64,000 bases of DNA. Source: Clostridia bacterium (GTDB lineage Bacteria > Bacillota > Peptococcia > DRI-13 > SM3-B62). Both the position numbers and the translations under genes were made by a program. Each line of letters starts with the position of its first letter. Positions within the stretch are counted from its first letter, which is position 1. The notes below the pieces were generated by a model that was not told the DNA's origin, made no database searches, and saw only the letters and a list, made by a program, of their open reading frames with translations. The stretch covers positions 62,001 to 126,000 of the forward strand of contig JAHDSQ010000003.1 in NCBI GenBank assembly GCA_018432615.1, written 5' to 3'. Positions 1-8,600 of this stretch are shown piece by piece.

Positions 1-659
1 TCCTCATCATTTTCCAAGAGTTTGATTGCCAGCCAACGGCGGATATTTCGATTATTATCGGCGGTCTTCATAATAGTTAGGGGCAGAACTCTTTCAAGAG
101 AGACGATTTGTTCCTCAATAACCTTGGCGTAGCGAGGTGTTTTATCTTGCAGGGTATTCTGACCGTCAGCCGTCGAAAGGACCATTTCCAGTAGCTCGGC
201 AGTACCTTTGTTTTTACTTCCTACAACCGGAACGATGGGACAGCCTAGGAGTTGAGAAAGGAGCTCCTGATTGATTTTAATGCCTTGTGAATGAGCCATG
301 TCACTCATATTGAGGGCAATCACAAGGGGAAGGTCCAATTCTATTAATTGGACTGTTAGATTTAAATTCCTTTCAAGATTTGTTGCGTCCACTATATTGA
401 CGATAACGTCAATGTTTTCCTCTATCAGGAAATTTCTGGATACAACCTCCTCGGGAGAATAAGCAGAAAGACTGTAGGTACCGGGAAGGTCTATGACGTG
501 TATTTTTGTATCTTTATATACAAGCGTGCCCTCGGCTTTTTCGACGGTAACTCCCGGATAGTTTCCCACGTGTTGATTAGAACCGGTTAAATTATTGAAA
601 ATAGTTGTTTTGCCGGCATTTGGGTTGCCGGCCAGTGCAATGGTAAGTTTTCTTTTCAT
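1..659 (-). CDS. feoB: Ferrous iron transporter FeoB, N-terminal part (cut by window edge)
   Basis: FeoB is the membrane Fe(II) permease with a cytosolic G-protein domain. Only the first ~219 residues are inside the window. The reading frame starts MKRKLTIALAGNPNAGKTT, giving the G1 loop at residues ~10-18; GVTVE (G2), DLPGTYS (G3) and NMSD (G4) follow in the right order, so the GTPase domain is intact as far as it can be read. The permease half lies to the left of the window. It begins six bases after the feoA stop codon and is the third gene of a dtxR-feoA-feoB operon on the minus strand, so it should be under the metal-responsive promoter upstream of the regulator gene. Confidence 0.96.
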   Translation of the reverse strand, partial: MKRKLTIALAGNPNAGKTTIFNNLTGSNQHVGNYPGVTVEKAEGTLVYKDTKIHVIDLPGTYSLSAYSPEEVVSRNFLIEENIDVIVNIVDATNLERNLNLTVQLIELDLPLVIALNMSDMAHSQGIKINQELLSQLLGCPIVPVVGSKNKGTAELLEMVLSTADGQNTLQDKTPRYAKVIEEQIVSLERVLPLTIMKTADNNRNIRRWLAIKLLENDE

Positions 660-665
660 TTTATG

Positions 666-944
666 CTATTCCTTTTCTAGTGGCTGTATTTCTACCGTAT
701 CGGCTTCTTCTCGACGCAAGGACAGATAACAATTCCTTATTCTGATCTCAATAGGGTCACCCATTGGGGCACAACGCTCCATTGTGACATCCTCTCCCGG
801 GACTACACCCATTTCAAGCAACCTCCGCCTGATAGGACCGTTGGCGCGAATGGCACAAATCCTTCCTCTTTTACCGGGTGCCAAATCGCTCAGTGTTCTT
901 TCGCATGAGTGAAAACACTTTCTGGCTCTCCTGCGCATACGCAT
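666..944 (-). CDS. feoA: FeoA, SH3-like accessory protein of ferrous iron transport
   Basis: Small cytosolic partner of FeoB with an SH3-like beta-barrel. The region LSDLAPGKRGRI is the typical entry to the fold, followed by a RRRLLEMGVVPGEDV turn and a GDPIEIRI stretch, all FeoA hallmarks. The frame could be opened at 965, but the ATG at 944 is preceded by AAGGAAG at 7-base spacing and the upper ATG has no ribosome site, so I place the start at 944 (92 residues). The very basic N-terminus (MRMRRRARK) is unusual but not unknown. It sits between the DtxR-type regulator and feoB in one transcription unit. Confidence 0.92.
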   Translation of the reverse strand: MRMRRRARKCFHSCERTLSDLAPGKRGRICAIRANGPIRRRLLEMGVVPGEDVTMERCAPMGDPIEIRIRNCYLSLRREEADTVEIQPLEKE

Positions 945-983
945 AATAATACTTCCTTTCAGCATTAGAAATATAATAAGGGG

Positions 984-1373
984 TCATTTAGTGAGATTTT
1001 CTCGCAAAAAAAGATATAATCTTTCTGAAGTATCCATGCTAATTGAGTGCTCCATAAGGCAGGCTTCTTTTTCAGCAGTTTTGTGGGGTACGCCGAGAAT
1101 GTGCACTAAAAAATCCTTTAATGCCCTGTGCCTTTGGCGTACCAGATGGGCTTGCTTTGCGCCCTCTTCAGTCAATTGGATCGGGCCGTATTTGTCATGT
1201 TGCAATAAACCCTGTTTGGACATGACTTTAACCATACCCGTAGCGCTTGGCTTTGTAACCTGTAAGTGGTTAGCCAAGTCTGTTATGCGAACGTTTTGTT
1301 CTCGTTCCGACAAATTGAGGATTGCTTCCAGATAGTCCTGAGACGATCTGGTCAGCGGTTCTTCTCTTCTCAT
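984..1373 (-). CDS. DtxR/MntR-family metal-dependent transcription regulator
   Basis: A 129-residue metal-sensing repressor: winged helix (about residues 8-70; recognition helix near TKPSATGMVKVM) plus a dimerisation/metal domain, without the C-terminal SH3 domain of full-length DtxR. Candidate metal ligands are visible: D13 and E16 (SQDYLEA), H82, then C105, E108 and H109 (EACLMEH). D13/E16 resemble MntR, while the Cys three residues before Glu-His resembles DtxR, where MntR has Glu. Being the first gene of an operon with feoA and feoB, it most likely senses Fe(II) and represses iron uptake, including itself. Metal preference (Fe versus Mn) is inference. Confidence 0.9.
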   Translation of the reverse strand: MRREEPLTRSSQDYLEAILNLSEREQNVRITDLANHLQVTKPSATGMVKVMSKQGLLQHDKYGPIQLTEEGAKQAHLVRQRHRALKDFLVHILGVPHKTAEKEACLMEHSISMDTSERLYLFLRENLTK

Positions 1374-1392
1374 TTGACAGCACCTACAATTA

Positions 1393-1447
1393 TGTTAGGA
1401 TTGACTAACATCAGAAACATCGTAATACTTTTAAAACTACTTGTCAA
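1393..1447 (-). promoter_or_regulatory. Promoter and dyad operator of the dtxR-feoA-feoB operon
   Basis: On the minus strand TTGACA (1442-1447) is followed after exactly 17 bases by TACGAT (1419-1424). Just downstream, over the expected transcription start, lies the perfect dyad TGTTAG-GATTGA-CTAACA (1393-1410). The half-site TTAG..CTAA resembles the known DtxR/IdeR operator style. Repressor bound here would cover the start region, so the operon is probably autoregulated by its own first product. Confidence 0.75.
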
Positions 1448-1487
1448 GGCGATTATAGCTAATGGTGTGTTATCGTTAATAGGATTA

Positions 1488-1516
1488 TTGACACGGCGGT
1501 TAATAATTGTTAGAGT
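1488..1516 (+). promoter_or_regulatory. Probable sigma-A promoter of mgtE
   Basis: TTGACA at 1488-1493, a 17-base spacer, then TAGAGT (1511-1516, 4 of 6 matches to TATAAT). It points toward mgtE and leaves a leader of roughly 150 bases. It is divergent from the feo promoter about 40 bases away. Confidence 0.5.
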
Positions 1517-1647
1517 AAATTTGGCTTTTAATCATGTTTGGAGGTGGTTTTGGTGGATTCGTACCCTCCCGGTTGTAAGATGAAAGAATTTGATAGGAAA
1601 TATTTTAACAGCGGGGAGCAGAATCGCCAAATCGTTTGATTGTGCTT

Positions 1648-1670
1648 GCTTCCCGCCAAGAGGGGGAAGC
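1648..1670 (+). promoter_or_regulatory. Hairpin that buries the mgtE ribosome-binding site
   Basis: GCTTCCC (1648-1654) can pair with GGGAAGC (1664-1670) across a 9-base loop. The right arm contains most of the only good Shine-Dalgarno sequence (AGGGGGAAG) of mgtE, which lies 3 bases before the TTG start. Such a stem would reduce translation unless opened. No match to the Mg-sensing M-box leader was recognised. Confidence 0.45.
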
Positions 1671-1673
1671 GTC

Positions 1674-3044
1674 TTGATAAAAGATAAAAAAATAGCGCCG
1701 AAGATGTTAAGAACGTACTATTTACAGCAGGATGAAGCTAAAGGCAAGGAGTTCCTTGCGATGTTTCAACCTGCGGATATTGCAGAAATCTTGGAAGATA
1801 TGGAGGCCGAGGTACAAAAATGGGTTATAGCTCTTTTAGATGATGAGAGGGCTGCCGATGTAGTCAATGAGTTGGAACCCGATGTGAGCAGGGAATTGTT
1901 AGGCCTTTTAAGCCCGGAAAGGGCTTCCAGGATTTTTGATGAGATGTCGCCCGACGATGTTGCTGATTTGTTGGGTGAGTTCTCAGACCAGGATCAGGAT
2001 CGTTATCTCGGTATGATGGAAACGGAAGACAGGCAGGATGTTCGCGAGCTTATGAACTACCGGGAAGATACGGCCGGTGGCATCATGACGGTGGAATATG
2101 TAGCCATCAGAGAAGACATTACCGTGGAAAAAGCGATTGAGGTTTTACGGGAAACTGCTCCCGAAGCAGAGACAGTATATTATGTTTATGTGATAAATCT
2201 GAAGAACCAACTGGTGGGAGTTATCTCTTTAAGGGAACTGATAATTGCCGAGCCCAAGTCGTTAATCAGGGACATCATGAGGCGGCATGTGATAAGTGTA
2301 CCTGTTGATATGGACCAGGAAGAGGTTGCCTATATGGTAACTAAATACGATTTTTTGGCGGTGCCTGTAGTCGACCATGATAGGTCGCTAATGGGGATTA
2401 TTACTGTCGATGATATTATTGATGTTATTCACGAAGAGGCTGCTGAGGATATATACTTGTTAGCCGGTGCGCCCGGTGAAGATGAAAAGGAAGAAGAGGA
2501 TGAATTCCTGCTGCGCATCAAAAGCTCTTTGCAGGCAAGGCTGCCTTGGTTGTTTGTCACTATGCTGGGCGGTCTGGTCTCAGGAAGGGTTCTGAGCAGT
2601 TTTTCCGAGCAAATAAGCGCAGTTATCGCTTTAGCCTTCTTTGTTCCTCTCTTGACCGGGATGGGAGGAAATGTTGGGACCCAGTCATCTACGGTCACTG
2701 TCCGGGGAATTGCGACAGGACAGATAAAGGAAGACAGAGTTCTTAAGGTAATTTTAAGGGAGTCACTGACCGGGCTTTTCATGGGATTAGTGTTGGGAAC
2801 CATAGTTGGTCTTATTGCGGCCTGGTGGCAGAGCAAACCCATGTTGGGATTGGTAGTAGGTTTGGCTATGATGGGCAATATGTTTACAGCAGCAACCATG
2901 GGAACCCTGGTCCCGTTGTTTTTCCGCAGGGTGGGCATTGATCCCGCAGTGGCATCCGCACCCTTTATTTCGACGGCTATCGATATTACAGGTCTTTTGA
3001 TTTATTCGACGCTGGCTACACTATTGATATTTTATTTATTGTAG
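1674..3044 (+). CDS. mgtE: MgtE-type magnesium transporter
   Basis: Mg2+ channel of the cytoplasmic membrane. The protein shows an acidic N-terminal helical domain (DIAEILEDM, ERAADVVNEL, SPERASRIFDEM repeats), two CBS domains (roughly residues 110-235) and a C-terminal membrane part with about five helices carrying the pore-lining region around GGNVGTQSSTVTVRGIATG, a family signature. I chose the TTG at 1674 because GGGGGAAG precedes it and the resulting 456 residues match the family length; an ATG at 1590 would add 28 residues with no ribosome site. Preceded by its own promoter and an SD-sequestering hairpin; followed by a strong terminator. Activity is normally gated by cytosolic Mg2+ through the CBS and N domains. 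Confidence 0.95.
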   Translation: MIKDKKIAPKMLRTYYLQQDEAKGKEFLAMFQPADIAEILEDMEAEVQKWVIALLDDERAADVVNELEPDVSRELLGLLSPERASRIFDEMSPDDVADLLGEFSDQDQDRYLGMMETEDRQDVRELMNYREDTAGGIMTVEYVAIREDITVEKAIEVLRETAPEAETVYYVYVINLKNQLVGVISLRELIIAEPKSLIRDIMRRHVISVPVDMDQEEVAYMVTKYDFLAVPVVDHDRSLMGIITVDDIIDVIHEEAAEDIYLLAGAPGEDEKEEEDEFLLRIKSSLQARLPWLFVTMLGGLVSGRVLSSFSEQISAVIALAFFVPLLTGMGGNVGTQSSTVTVRGIATGQIKEDRVLKVILRESLTGLFMGLVLGTIVGLIAAWWQSKPMLGLVVGLAMMGNMFTAATMGTLVPLFFRRVGIDPAVASAPFISTAIDITGLLIYSTLATLLIFYLL

Positions 3045-3059
3045 ATGGTTTTGGACTTT

Positions 3060-3093
3060 GAGGATTGTTGTTTTTTGGGCAATCCTCTTTTTT
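3060..3093 (+). terminator. Rho-independent terminator of mgtE
   Basis: GAGGATTG (3060-3067) pairs with CAATCCTC (3080-3087), followed directly by six T (3088-3093). Confidence 0.9.
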
Positions 3094-3147
3094 AGTTGCT
3101 ATTCCTAACAAATCTTTTAATAATTATAGCTTTGTAACCTACCAGTA

Positions 3148-3175
3148 ATAACCCTGGGCATAAGCCCAGGGTTAT
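3148..3175. repeat. Perfect 12-bp inverted repeat between convergent genes
   Basis: ATAACCCTGGGC (3148-3159), loop ATAA, GCCCAGGGTTAT (3164-3175). A very stable hairpin on either strand, but with no T-run on either side. It lies between mgtE and the end of the DUF2283 gene; it may act as a transcript end-stabiliser or a back-up bidirectional terminator. Confidence 0.7.
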
Positions 3176-3237
3176 AGGTACTAAACGAATTAGCATTAAT
3201 GTTAGTTATTAATAGGGTAATAAGTAGTCTATAAATA

Positions 3238-3495
3238 TCAATTAATATGTTCTTCTATTTTTTCAAAGTCAAGATTCACTAAAAAATCTATAGATGAAAA
3301 ATAATCCTCACTTAATCTTTTTTTGAAGTCTAGAATGGTAAAACCGGTTAATCGTTCATCAATAAAAGAATACCTGAACACAATACCGTCATATTTTTCG
3401 TCACCATACGATGGCAGTGGTTCTCCCAATGATATATAAAGAATATCATTTTTTTTATCATAGTTTATTGAGACATCATTTTTTTGGTTTAACAT
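3238..3495 (-). CDS. DUF2283 family small protein
   Basis: An 85-residue protein with the DUF2283 pattern: INYDKKNDILYISLGEP near the N-terminus, then DGIVFRYSF and GFTILDFKKR. The family has no firmly known activity; members are small, often encoded next to other small genes in accessory regions. Here it is the last of three minus-strand genes and its start overlaps the end of the preceding gene by 20 bases, so translation is probably coupled. High A+T compared with the flanking core genes is consistent with acquired DNA. Function is unknown; a role as partner or antidote of the upstream nuclease-like protein is speculation. Confidence 0.8.
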   Translation of the reverse strand: MLNQKNDVSINYDKKNDILYISLGEPLPSYGDEKYDGIVFRYSFIDERLTGFTILDFKKRLSEDYFSSIDFLVNLDFEKIEEHIN

Positions 3496-3826
3496 ATATT
3501 AAACCCTCTTTTCTCACTCCGGTAATGGTTTTTTCAAACCAACTGCTCATTATTGTTCCCTTTTTTGGGTCAGAATAGTCTATTATTACTTTAGTATATA
3601 GTTTTGGATAAGTAGATGTTTCCACTTTTGCATAAAAAACTTCTCTATTTTCATTCTGATTGCTTAAATACACAAAATCAGGAGTCTCGGTACATTGTTT
3701 TATAGAGTAGTAGTTATCTTTCATTTCAGGATGACCAATACAAATGTGTTTTTTAAATGTTTTATTATCCAATTGAACCAAACGATTTTTGTAATCGTAC
3801 GTTGACATGATTATATCATCTTTCAA
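3476..3826 (-). CDS. Small protein resembling BECR-fold (RelE/barnase/EndoU-like) nucleases
   Basis: A 116-residue protein of unknown function. The layout KKHICIGHPEM, then TPDFVYLS, then EVFYAKVE, then LYTKVIIDY, then GTIMSSWF is the strand-rich pattern with a conserved HPE motif seen in phage-type Barnase-EndoU-ColicinE5/D-RelE-like nuclease domains; this is recognition by pattern, not by alignment. The TTG at 3826 follows AGGTGA by five bases and lies next to the stop of the DUF3467 gene; the ATG at 3808 (MSTYDYK) is the alternative. It is the middle gene of a three-gene set immediately upstream of, and divergent from, the BREX operon. It could be a toxin or effector, but nothing here proves catalysis. 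Confidence 0.55.
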   Translation of the reverse strand: MKDDIIMSTYDYKNRLVQLDNKTFKKHICIGHPEMKDNYYSIKQCTETPDFVYLSNQNENREVFYAKVETSTYPKLYTKVIIDYSDPKKGTIMSSWFEKTITGVRKEGLIYVKPKK

Positions 3827-3835
3827 TCAAATCAC

Positions 3836-4099
3836 CTAATTTGCAGACAATTTATTCACCATATTATCGGGCAATGTAATCACACCAAAATTCTTTTCAT
3901 AAAACTCGACATTTTTATTTACAATTACCATTAATGCTTTTGCGTGTTGTGGACTCATGATTACTTTTACAGAATCATTTAATTCTTCTTCTGTATTATT
4001 GTTTTCTGCCGGTGTTTTTAAATTGAAATTAAATATGAAATCATATAAACTAATATTCAATTCAAGATTATTGCAGTAAAAAACCTTTTGATTTTCCAT
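3836..4099 (-). CDS. DUF3467 family small protein
   Basis: An 87-residue protein ending in the DUF3467 signature: VKVIMSPQHAKALMVIVNKN followed by VEFYEKNFG. The family function is not established. ATG at 4099 is preceded by GGGAGG at 9-base spacing. First gene of the three-gene minus-strand unit, with 9 bases to the next start. The leader region up to the BREX operon (4100-4417) contains a short GCGTC-AG-GACGC dyad near 4206-4217 and A+T-rich DNA that could hold promoters for both directions, none of them strong to the eye. Confidence 0.8.
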   Translation of the reverse strand: MENQKVFYCNNLELNISLYDFIFNFNLKTPAENNNTEEELNDSVKVIMSPQHAKALMVIVNKNVEFYEKNFGVITLPDNMVNKLSAN

Positions 4100-4294
4100 A
4101 ACTCAAAGCCTCCCGGTCGTTATATTAACAAGTTATTTTTTTATATTCTATATTATTATCGTAAATTCCTTCAATTTAAGACATATAATTTGGAAATTAC
4201 TACCCTTGCGTCAGGACGCTTCTTTGCGTATGTTTAACAAGTTTTAATTCCGCGATCCTTTCACAGATATGGGTACTAGATGAGGATTATTTAT

Positions 4295-4411
4295 ATGCCT
4301 ATTTCAGTAATAATTTTGATGGGTTTTATTTTTTGCTTTTCAATGTATTCGCTTATAAAAAGTGCTACAATATTCATATGGCAAAATGGCCACGAACAAG
4401 AGGTGGGATGA
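4295..4411 (+). CDS. Possible 38-residue membrane peptide leading the BREX operon
   Basis: A short frame begins at ATG 4295, nine bases after TGAGG, and ends with TGA at 4409-4411, six bases before brxA. The product starts MPISVIILMGFIFCFSMYS, a continuous hydrophobic segment long enough to cross a membrane, and ends in a polar tail (QNGHEQEVG). Good ribosome site, tight spacing to brxA and one clean transmembrane segment speak for a real gene. Against it: small size, no recognised family, and -10-like sequences (TATAAA at 4354, TACAAT at 4366) inside it that might be the true operon promoter. Confidence 0.3.
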   Translation: MPISVIILMGFIFCFSMYSLIKSATIFIWQNGHEQEVG

Positions 4412-4417
4412 GGTAAA

Positions 4418-5014
4418 ATGTTAAAATACAAGTCAACAATAAAAGCGAGAGCCTTTCTTTATTTAGAACTAAAAAAAGCTACGAGCCTTTATTTGCAGGG
4501 CTTTTCAATAGAAGATGTAAAGCAGAAGGCATTACAAAACAATATTTTTTTACTAAATTCCGAGAGCAGAATCAAAGAAATTGCTGCAACAATCAGTGAA
4601 AGGATTAACGCCTTAGACGAAAAATTGCTTCATAAGATAGCAAAAGGCAACCTGGAAACCGGTAAGCAGTTAGCCCTATACTCCATTTTGAAAACGGACA
4701 AGCTATTCTTTGAATTCATGCAGGAAGTATATCGAGAAAAGTATCTTCTGAGAGATTACATGATCACTGATAAGGATTTTAAGATATTTTTTCAAAGAAA
4801 AGCCGAACAAAGCCAGCAGGTAGCGAACTGGAAAGACTATACCTTATATAAACTACAGCAGGTCTATAAGAGGATTTTAACCGAAGCAGGTTTTGCAAAA
4901 AAGAACCAAAAGAATATAGAAATAACGAGGCCTATTATGGAGAAGGAAATAATTGATCACATTAAAAATAAAGGTGATGAAATATTCCTGCGGGCCATGT
5001 TAGGAGAGGTATAA
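4418..5014 (+). CDS. brxA: BREX protein BrxA (DUF1819 family)
   Basis: First core gene of a type I BREX phage-defence operon. BrxA is a small DNA-binding helical protein of the defence complex; 198 residues is the usual length. The N-terminal segment (TIKARAFLYLELKKATSLYLQGFSIEDVKQKAL) and the block ALYSILKTDKLFFEFMQEVYREK are typical of the family. ATG 4418 follows GAGG at suitable spacing. Its stop codon abuts the brxB start directly, so the two are translationally linked. The following five genes appear in the canonical BREX order with short gaps. Confidence 0.93.
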   Translation: MLKYKSTIKARAFLYLELKKATSLYLQGFSIEDVKQKALQNNIFLLNSESRIKEIAATISERINALDEKLLHKIAKGNLETGKQLALYSILKTDKLFFEFMQEVYREKYLLRDYMITDKDFKIFFQRKAEQSQQVANWKDYTLYKLQQVYKRILTEAGFAKKNQKNIEITRPIMEKEIIDHIKNKGDEIFLRAMLGEV

Positions 5015-5596
5015 ATGAGGAACATCTATGAGCGGCTTGATAAAATTCTCCCAACTATTATGGATAAGAGGTTTAGGGAAAATAAGGGATTAGGCAATGA
5101 AATAGGTTTTTACATTTTTGATTATGACCCAAAAGATGAAATGGCTGTTAGAGAACATATCTCGTTCTTAAAACAGAAAATAAATAATGACGGCATAGAA
5201 GTCACTATCAAGGAATTTGACCTATATGAAATTATGATTAAAATTCTGGAGAGCAAGGGTTATCTGAAAAAAGTGTTTGAATTAGAAGAGAAGAAAGGAA
5301 CAGCGGCGATTCTTAAACCGATAAAAAATACCTTAAGGCTAACGCAAAAAAATGATTTAGTTGTAGAATACATCAGGGACAGGGTCGAGGATAATGACAT
5401 TGTATTTTTAACCGGAGTGGGAAAGATTTGGCCAATTATACGCTCCCATACTGTTTTAAATGTTTTACATTCAGTTATTGACAATGTACCTTTAATTATG
5501 TTTTATCCGGGAACTTACTCTGGGCAGGATTTACATCTCTTTGAAGAGATTTCAGACCAAAACTATTATAGGGCTTTCAAACTGGCAGAAAGATAG
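5015..5596 (+). CDS. brxB: BREX protein BrxB (DUF1788 family)
   Basis: Second BREX gene, 193 residues, the normal size for BrxB, a structural component of unknown biochemical activity. The DUF1788 pattern is clear: ERLDKILPTI near the N-terminus, GNEIGFYIFDYDPKDE, and the C-terminal VFLTGVGKIWPIIRSHTVLN followed by PLIMFYPGTYSGQDLHLF. Ribosome site AGGAGAGG lies inside the brxA end. The stop is nine bases from the brxC start. Needed together with the other five products for modification and exclusion in characterised type I systems. Confidence 0.93.
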   Translation: MRNIYERLDKILPTIMDKRFRENKGLGNEIGFYIFDYDPKDEMAVREHISFLKQKINNDGIEVTIKEFDLYEIMIKILESKGYLKKVFELEEKKGTAAILKPIKNTLRLTQKNDLVVEYIRDRVEDNDIVFLTGVGKIWPIIRSHTVLNVLHSVIDNVPLIMFYPGTYSGQDLHLFEEISDQNYYRAFKLAER

Positions 5597-5605
5597 GGGA
5601 GGCTG

Positions 5606-8600
5606 ATGAAGTTTATGAAGCTTGGGAAGATGTTTTATAAAAAAATTGATAGGGACATTAAAGGTGTTATCAAGATTGGACAGGATGATGATGCCAATGT
5701 CTATCAAGAACTGGAGGAATACGTAGTTACAAAAGAATTAAACCGGCATTTCAGTATATTTTTTGATTCTTATAAAAAAAGTATTAACACCTATACTGAC
5801 AAAATGGGGGTTTGGATATCCGGTTTCTTTGGCTCCGGTAAATCCCATTTCTTAAAGATATTGTCCTATCTTCTTGAGAATAAAGAAGTGAAGAATAAAC
5901 ACGCTGTATCATACTTTGACGATAAAATAAATGATCCTATGGTGTTGGCAGATATTAAGGCGTCAGGAGATGTCAGCACTGATGTAATATTGTTCAATAT
6001 TGATTCAAAATCAGATTCAGATTCTAAAAGCAGCAAAGAGTTAATAGTTAAAGTATTTAATAAAGTTTTCAATGAAATGCAGGGTTTTTGCGGTTCTCTC
6101 CCCTGGCTGGCTGACCTGGAAAGGCAAATGGTTAAAGAGGGCTCCTACGAAGCCTTTAAAGCAAGGTTTAGTGAATTAGCAGGCAGTTTATGGGAGGACA
6201 CAAGAGAGGATTTCTATTTCGAGGAAGACAATATTGTTCAAGCCTTGGCTGACACTACCAAAATGAGCGTAGAAGCAGCCCGAAATTGGTATCATAAAGC
6301 AGAAGAAAACTATTCTTTAAGCGTTGAAAAATTTTCCAATAAGGTTAAGGAATACATAGAATCCAAAGGGAAAGAGCATCATGTTATTTTCCTCGTAGAC
6401 GAGATGGGGCAATACATAGGTGACGATGTTGGTTTAATGTTAAACTTGCAAACCGTAGTTGAGGATTTAGGAACATACTGTGGTGGCAAGGCCTGGGTCA
6501 TTGTTACTTCTCAGCAGGATATTGATTCCATTACCAGAGTGAGAGGAAATGATTTTTCCAAAATTCAGGGCAGATTCAACACAAGGCTTAGTCTTTCCAG
6601 TGCTAATGTGGACGAGGTAATCAAAAGAAGAATTCTCCATAAAAATGATGTAGCGAAAGATACCCTTAAACTCCTCTATTCAGATAAAGTGGCCGTCTTA
6701 AAGAACCTCATCACTTTTTCAGCAGATACTCCAGAAATGAAGACGTTTAAGAACCCAGAGGATTTTGTAGAGGTTTATCCCTTTATCCCTTATCAGTTTA
6801 GGCTTTTGCAATCAGTATTTACAGCCATTAGGCAGCATGGAGCCAGCGGCAAGCACCTTTCAGAGGGGGAAAGGTCTCTTTTGAGTGCTTTTCAAGAAGC
6901 GGCTGTGAAATACATGGACAAGGAAGTAGGGGTTTTAGTGCCTTTTTCATCCTTCTATGAGACTATTGAAACCTTCCTTGACCACAATATTCACACAGTC
7001 ATTATGCATGCGGAGGATAACACCAGACTTACGCCTATGGACGTGGAGGTACTAAAAGTCCTTTTCTTAATAAAGTGGGCAAAAGAAATGCCCAAAAATA
7101 TGGAAAACATAGCAACGTTAATGGTACGTCATATTGATGAAGATAAGGTTGAATTAAAGAAAAAAATTGAAGAATCCTTAAGCAGGCTCATAAAAGAAAC
7201 GCTAATCCAGAAAAACGGTAATGAATATATTTTCCTAACCCATGAAGAACAAGACGTCAATAAAGAGATACAAAATATCCCTATTGATCTTGGAGAAATC
7301 ATTTTAAGGATTGGGGAAGAGATATATACGGGCATTTATAGTGAAAAGAAGTTCCGCTATAATCCCAGATACCACTTTGACTTCAATAAGATAATTGACG
7401 ATAGGCTCCTATCGGCACAGAAAAATGAAATAGGGGTTAAGGTCATTACCCCTTACTTTGATGCCGGTGTAGAACTATCTGACAATGAATTAAAAATGAT
7501 GTCGGCAAGGGAAAATAATTTAATTATTAAACTTCCCCCAGATGCATCTTTCCTTGAGGAAATGGAGGACATTCTAAAGATACAAACCTATCTTAAAAGG
7601 AAAGCAGGAGCTTCTGCAACAGAGGCTATTGAAGAGATTAAGGCCAGGAAATCAAGGGAGGTTGCCGAGAGGAAAGACAGGGTAGAATCTTTACTACTTG
7701 AAGCGTTAAAAGAGGCGGATTTCTATGCTAATATGCAAAAAATCGATATAAAATCAAAAAACCCCGTGGAACGAATCAACAGCGGATTAAAAATAATTAT
7801 AGATAATATCTACAACAAACTAAATTACGTTACCGAATTTATTGAGAACCCTAAAGAACTCTACGATCTGTTGCTTGTTGAGGATGCCCAAATAAAACTA
7901 TTTGACAGGGATGAGGACGTTCCCAATAGATTAGCAATAGAGGAATTGACCCACTATATTGAGCGAAATACACAACGGCATATTCCCATCACAATGAAAA
8001 CCGTTTTAGAGCTGTACTCTAAGCCCCCCTACGGTTGGCTGCCGGATGATATTAGAGGGCTTGTTATCAGGCTGTTTAAATCCCAAGAGATAAAAATGCA
8101 GTTGGGCAGTGATTATCTCAATGTCTCCGATAAAAGCCTGATTCAGTACATCACCAAGAAAGACTATGTTGACAGGTTACTCATTAAGAAAAGGACCAAA
8201 ACCCCGGAAAAGTATCTTCATAATGCCAAGCTGTTAAGCAAAGAAGTATTCAATTATTCCTCCGTGCCGGGGGATGAAGATGGTCTGATGAAGCGTTTTC
8301 AAGAGTTGTCTAATAATGAACTGTCAAAAATAAGGGAACTCTTAGTTCGCTATGAAAATAACAACTATCCCGCCAAAGAAGTCTTGGATAAAGGGAAAGA
8401 ACTATTTGAGGAACTCACTTGCATAAGAGATGCGTCTGTATTTTATGAAAGACTGTATGAGGTGAAAGAAGAACTGCTGGACTACGAAGAAAAAGTCTTT
8501 GATGTGAAAAAGTTTTTTGAAAATCAAAGAGAACAGTTTGACAAAGCCGTGAAACAACTGAATGTTTACGAAAAGAATAAGACCTATGTTCTTGACAGTG

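Noticed and set aside
1510-1673. M-box (ykoK) magnesium riboswitch before mgtE
   Set aside because: The conserved M-box opening and core segments were not found; only a short hairpin at the ribosome site is supported.
2429-2938. 169-codon minus-strand frame inside mgtE
   Set aside because: Shadow of the mgtE coding strand; low-complexity and no ribosome site.
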